Below are positions 40,748-42,807 of a DNA stretch of 42,807 bases, one piece after another. The notes under the pieces were generated by a model. It made no database searches. It was not told where the DNA came from and saw nothing but the letters and a program-made list of their open reading frames with translations. Positions within the stretch are counted from its first letter, which is position 1. Every line of letters starts with the position of its first letter. The DNA comes from Caldifarciminota bacterium UBA1063 (GTDB lineage Bacteria; Hydrothermota; Hydrothermia; UBA1063): NCBI GenBank assembly GCA_002316275.1, contig DCDE01000027.1, positions 1 to 42,807 of the forward strand, in the 5' to 3' direction. The position numbers and the translations under genes are program-made.

Positions 40748-42807
40748 ATGTTAGGGGCTATCTTAAATTTAATAGTAGCAGTGACGCTCTCACAGGGTTT
40801 GACTATAGAAAAGCCCAGAGCGTATATTTCCAGTTCAAGCTACGCTGGAATAACCGTAACATACAATTTCACATCTTTTGGGTACGATTTTTATGAGATT
40901 GATGGGAAGAGGTTTGTAAAACTGAATACTGAGGACATAGGTGTTCTACAAGAGCTTGGTAAGCCTGAACTTCCGGCATGGAGAGATTTTATAGAAGTTC
41001 CTTACGGTGCCGATGTTAATATAAAGATAGTTTCTGTTAAAACGGAAAAGGTTTCCCTTTCTGAAAGGGGAATAGACTATAAACTGAAACCAACTTTTCC
41101 TCCTGTTCCTAAAATTCAGGGTGCAAAGCCCGAGTTTGTAGTTGACGAAAAGACATACTCTCAAGACGAATTTTATCCTACGAGTTTTGCCGAGGTAAAA
41201 TATGCGGGGCTAATGCGAGGACATAATCTTTATACCATAGACGTGTATCCCATTCGGTACAACCCCGTTAGGAACGAGCTGGAGATCGTAACCGAGATTA
41301 CCGCAGAGGTTACCTTTAGTGGGGGTAATGTTGGTGAGACCATAAGGACCCTCGAAAGGTATTTCTCCCCATACTTTGATTATGGTATCTCGGGGAAAAT
41401 TCTGAATTACGGCACCTTTGTATCTATGAAGGGCAATCCAGCTCTTCCGGTAGTTTATCTCGTGGTTACACCAGCGGAATGGGTAGACTCGCTGCAAGAT
41501 TTGATAAGGTGGAATAGAGAAAAGGGATACGACGTGAAGGTGGCTACAATTCCAGGTACTATCCCATCGGGTGATACGATCAGTGTTCGGAATTACCTTC
41601 AGAATGCTTATCAGAACTGGTCTACTCCTCCAACCTTTGTAGTGCTTGTGGGTGACGTGGATAGAATCGATTATTTCAGAAGTACAGAGGCAGATAACCC
41701 TGCAAATGATCTTAAGTATGAGGATCTTGATGCCAATGAGGGTGAATATTGGCCCGATGTATATCTTGGCAGACTTTCAGTTGCAAACATTGGAGAACTT
41801 GGTAATGTAGTAAGAAAGACCGTAAGATACGAAAAGGTTCTGTGGTCTCAGGGTACAGAATGGGCGAAGAAGGCTTTCTTTATCGCATCTGCAGATCCAA
41901 ATTATCATGGGATAGGGGAAAATACACACAATTATGCTATGTCTCGGGTAAGAGCACACGGAATGGACGCTGATTCAGTATTTGCCTTCTATACATCCGG
42001 TTCTCCTGCTATTATCACCAATGCTATCAACGGTGGTAGATCCCTCGTTACCTATTCCGGGCATGGGTCGGAGACAGGCTGGTCTGACTATAACGGTCTA
42101 AACTTTTATAATTCCAACGTATATGCTTTATCCAATACCGATAAGTATGTGTTTGTCCAGACCTATGCATGCCTTTCGGGGAAATATTCTAATCCGGAAT
42201 GTTTTTCTGAAGCGTGGATCAGAGCAGGGAATAAAGGCGCAGTGGCTTCTATGGCGTCTTCAGTTACTTCGTACTGGTATGAGGATGATATATTTGAGAG
42301 GAGGGTTTTTGATGAACTCTTTGATACCGGTTATGTATGGATAAAAGGTGCAATTAATGAGGGAAAGATCGAATTGTACCGACATTACAGTGGAGGGGGG
42401 AGGACTAAAAGGTACTTCCAAATGTACAATCTTATGGGTGATCCTTCAGTTTATGTATGGACTCAGGAGCCTAAGCCCCTTGCGATTAATTACCCTTCCA
42501 TGGTTCCAGCGAGGCCGAGCCAGGCGCAGATTACTGTCACCCTTTCCCCGAGTAGCACTCCGGTTGAGGGAGCATTAGTTTCAGCGAGACAGAAGGGCAC
42601 AACTGTAGATACTGTTTTTGACGTTGAATATACGAATAGCGTAGGTATTGCGCTAATGGATGTGGCACCGGAAACCCCTGATACGGTCTTCTTCACTGTA
42701 ACCGGTTATAATCTCTGGCCTCAGACGGTATATGCTATGGTTTCCACTGAGGGCCCGTACGTCACCTATAAGCAATCGTATCTCCAAGAAATTAGTGGGA
42801 ATGGTAA
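40748..42807 (+). CDS. C25 gingipain-like protease, 3' end outside window
   Basis: The frame is open from ATG at 40748 (TAGGAGGT five bases upstream) to the window end, 686 codons. A signal-like start (MLGAILNLIVAVTLS) is followed by an N-terminal propeptide domain of about 200 residues (ELGKPELPAWRDFIEVPYGA), then the C25 catalytic domain. His439 is in TYSGHGSETGW and Cys475 in QTYACLSGK, both with the family spacing. After MGDPSVYVW an Ig-like domain begins (YPSMVPARPSQAQITVTLSP). A T9SS sorting domain would be expected beyond the window but cannot be seen. Compared with the first C25 protein it has a longer propeptide and no FG-GAP repeats so far. Confidence 0.88.
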   Translation, partial: MLGAILNLIVAVTLSQGLTIEKPRAYISSSSYAGITVTYNFTSFGYDFYEIDGKRFVKLNTEDIGVLQELGKPELPAWRDFIEVPYGADVNIKIVSVKTEKVSLSERGIDYKLKPTFPPVPKIQGAKPEFVVDEKTYSQDEFYPTSFAEVKYAGLMRGHNLYTIDVYPIRYNPVRNELEIVTEITAEVTFSGGNVGETIRTLERYFSPYFDYGISGKILNYGTFVSMKGNPALPVVYLVVTPAEWVDSLQDLIRWNREKGYDVKVATIPGTIPSGDTISVRNYLQNAYQNWSTPPTFVVLVGDVDRIDYFRSTEADNPANDLKYEDLDANEGEYWPDVYLGRLSVANIGELGNVVRKTVRYEKVLWSQGTEWAKKAFFIASADPNYHGIGENTHNYAMSRVRAHGMDADSVFAFYTSGSPAIITNAINGGRSLVTYSGHGSETGWSDYNGLNFYNSNVYALSNTDKYVFVQTYACLSGKYSNPECFSEAWIRAGNKGAVASMASSVTSYWYEDDIFERRVFDELFDTGYVWIKGAINEGKIELYRHYSGGGRTKRYFQMYNLMGDPSVYVWTQEPKPLAINYPSMVPARPSQAQITVTLSPSSTPVEGALVSARQKGTTVDTVFDVEYTNSVGIALMDVAPETPDTVFFTVTGYNLWPQTVYAMVSTEGPYVTYKQSYLQEISGNG

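Noticed and set aside
1..42807. CRISPR array, insertion sequence or attachment site
   Set aside because: No spaced direct repeats, transposase or integrase motifs, or terminal inverted repeats were seen. The single tRNA gene has no duplicated 3' end nearby.

Overview
The window comes from a diderm, moderately AT-rich bacterium, most likely an uncultured thermophile-type lineage of the FCB group or a neighbour such as candidate division WOR-3 or Hydrothermae. This is inferred from gene content: type IX secretion (T9SS/Por) C-terminal sorting domains, two C25 gingipain-like proteases, an M6 metalloprotease, two tandem GWxTD-domain proteins, an OmpA-type outer-membrane protein and a second beta-barrel candidate, mixed with compact housekeeping operons. 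No mobile element, CRISPR array, phage gene or rRNA is visible.

Layout. 1-1471 is a decayed stretch: a frameshifted LigD-type 3'-phosphoesterase relic, an intact trmO, a fragment of a T9SS sorting domain, a foldable inverted-repeat region and a possible beta-barrel relic. 1471-8050 holds a SAM methyltransferase, uvrA and a secreted M6 protease. 8051-14116 is a tightly overlapping operon: ileS, yceD, two GWxTD genes and yraN. At 14.7 kb two back-to-back promoters drive a membrane-anchored unknown (minus) and a barrel plus patatin pair (plus). 16605-25212 is a long operon: tpiA, secG, rplU, a 1235-residue C25 protease, prfA, prmC, a TPR protein and pgeF. It ends flush against a convergent NUDIX gene. 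25789-32182 carries the OmpA protein, pyk, a stomatin-like protein, comM/yifB and a VanZ-PgpA fusion. 32159-36437 carries a TIM-barrel-like unknown, an MBL hydrolase, an aldehyde dehydrogenase and a flavin reductase. 36448-40625 is the classic minus-strand origin-type cluster in transcription order tRNA-Val, rpmH, rnpA, yidD, yidC, jag, mnmE. dnaA is not in the window. 40748-42807 is the 5' part of another C25 protease, cut by the window end.

How it works together. Most genes serve translation (ileS, rplU, prfA, prmC, mnmE, trmO, rpmH, tRNA-Val), protein export (secG, yidC, yidD, T9SS cargo), the envelope (barrel, OmpA, pgeF, PgpA) and lower glycolysis (tpiA, pyk). A recurring feature is that several operon-head genes have sigma70-like -10 boxes only 6-11 nt before the start codon and no Shine-Dalgarno, which suggests leaderless mRNAs. 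Internal genes have good Shine-Dalgarno sequences or ATGA-type overlaps. I did not find one clearly new multi-gene system. The best leads are the leaderless pattern, the ileS/GWxTD operon, the yidD start problem and the relic-rich 5' region.
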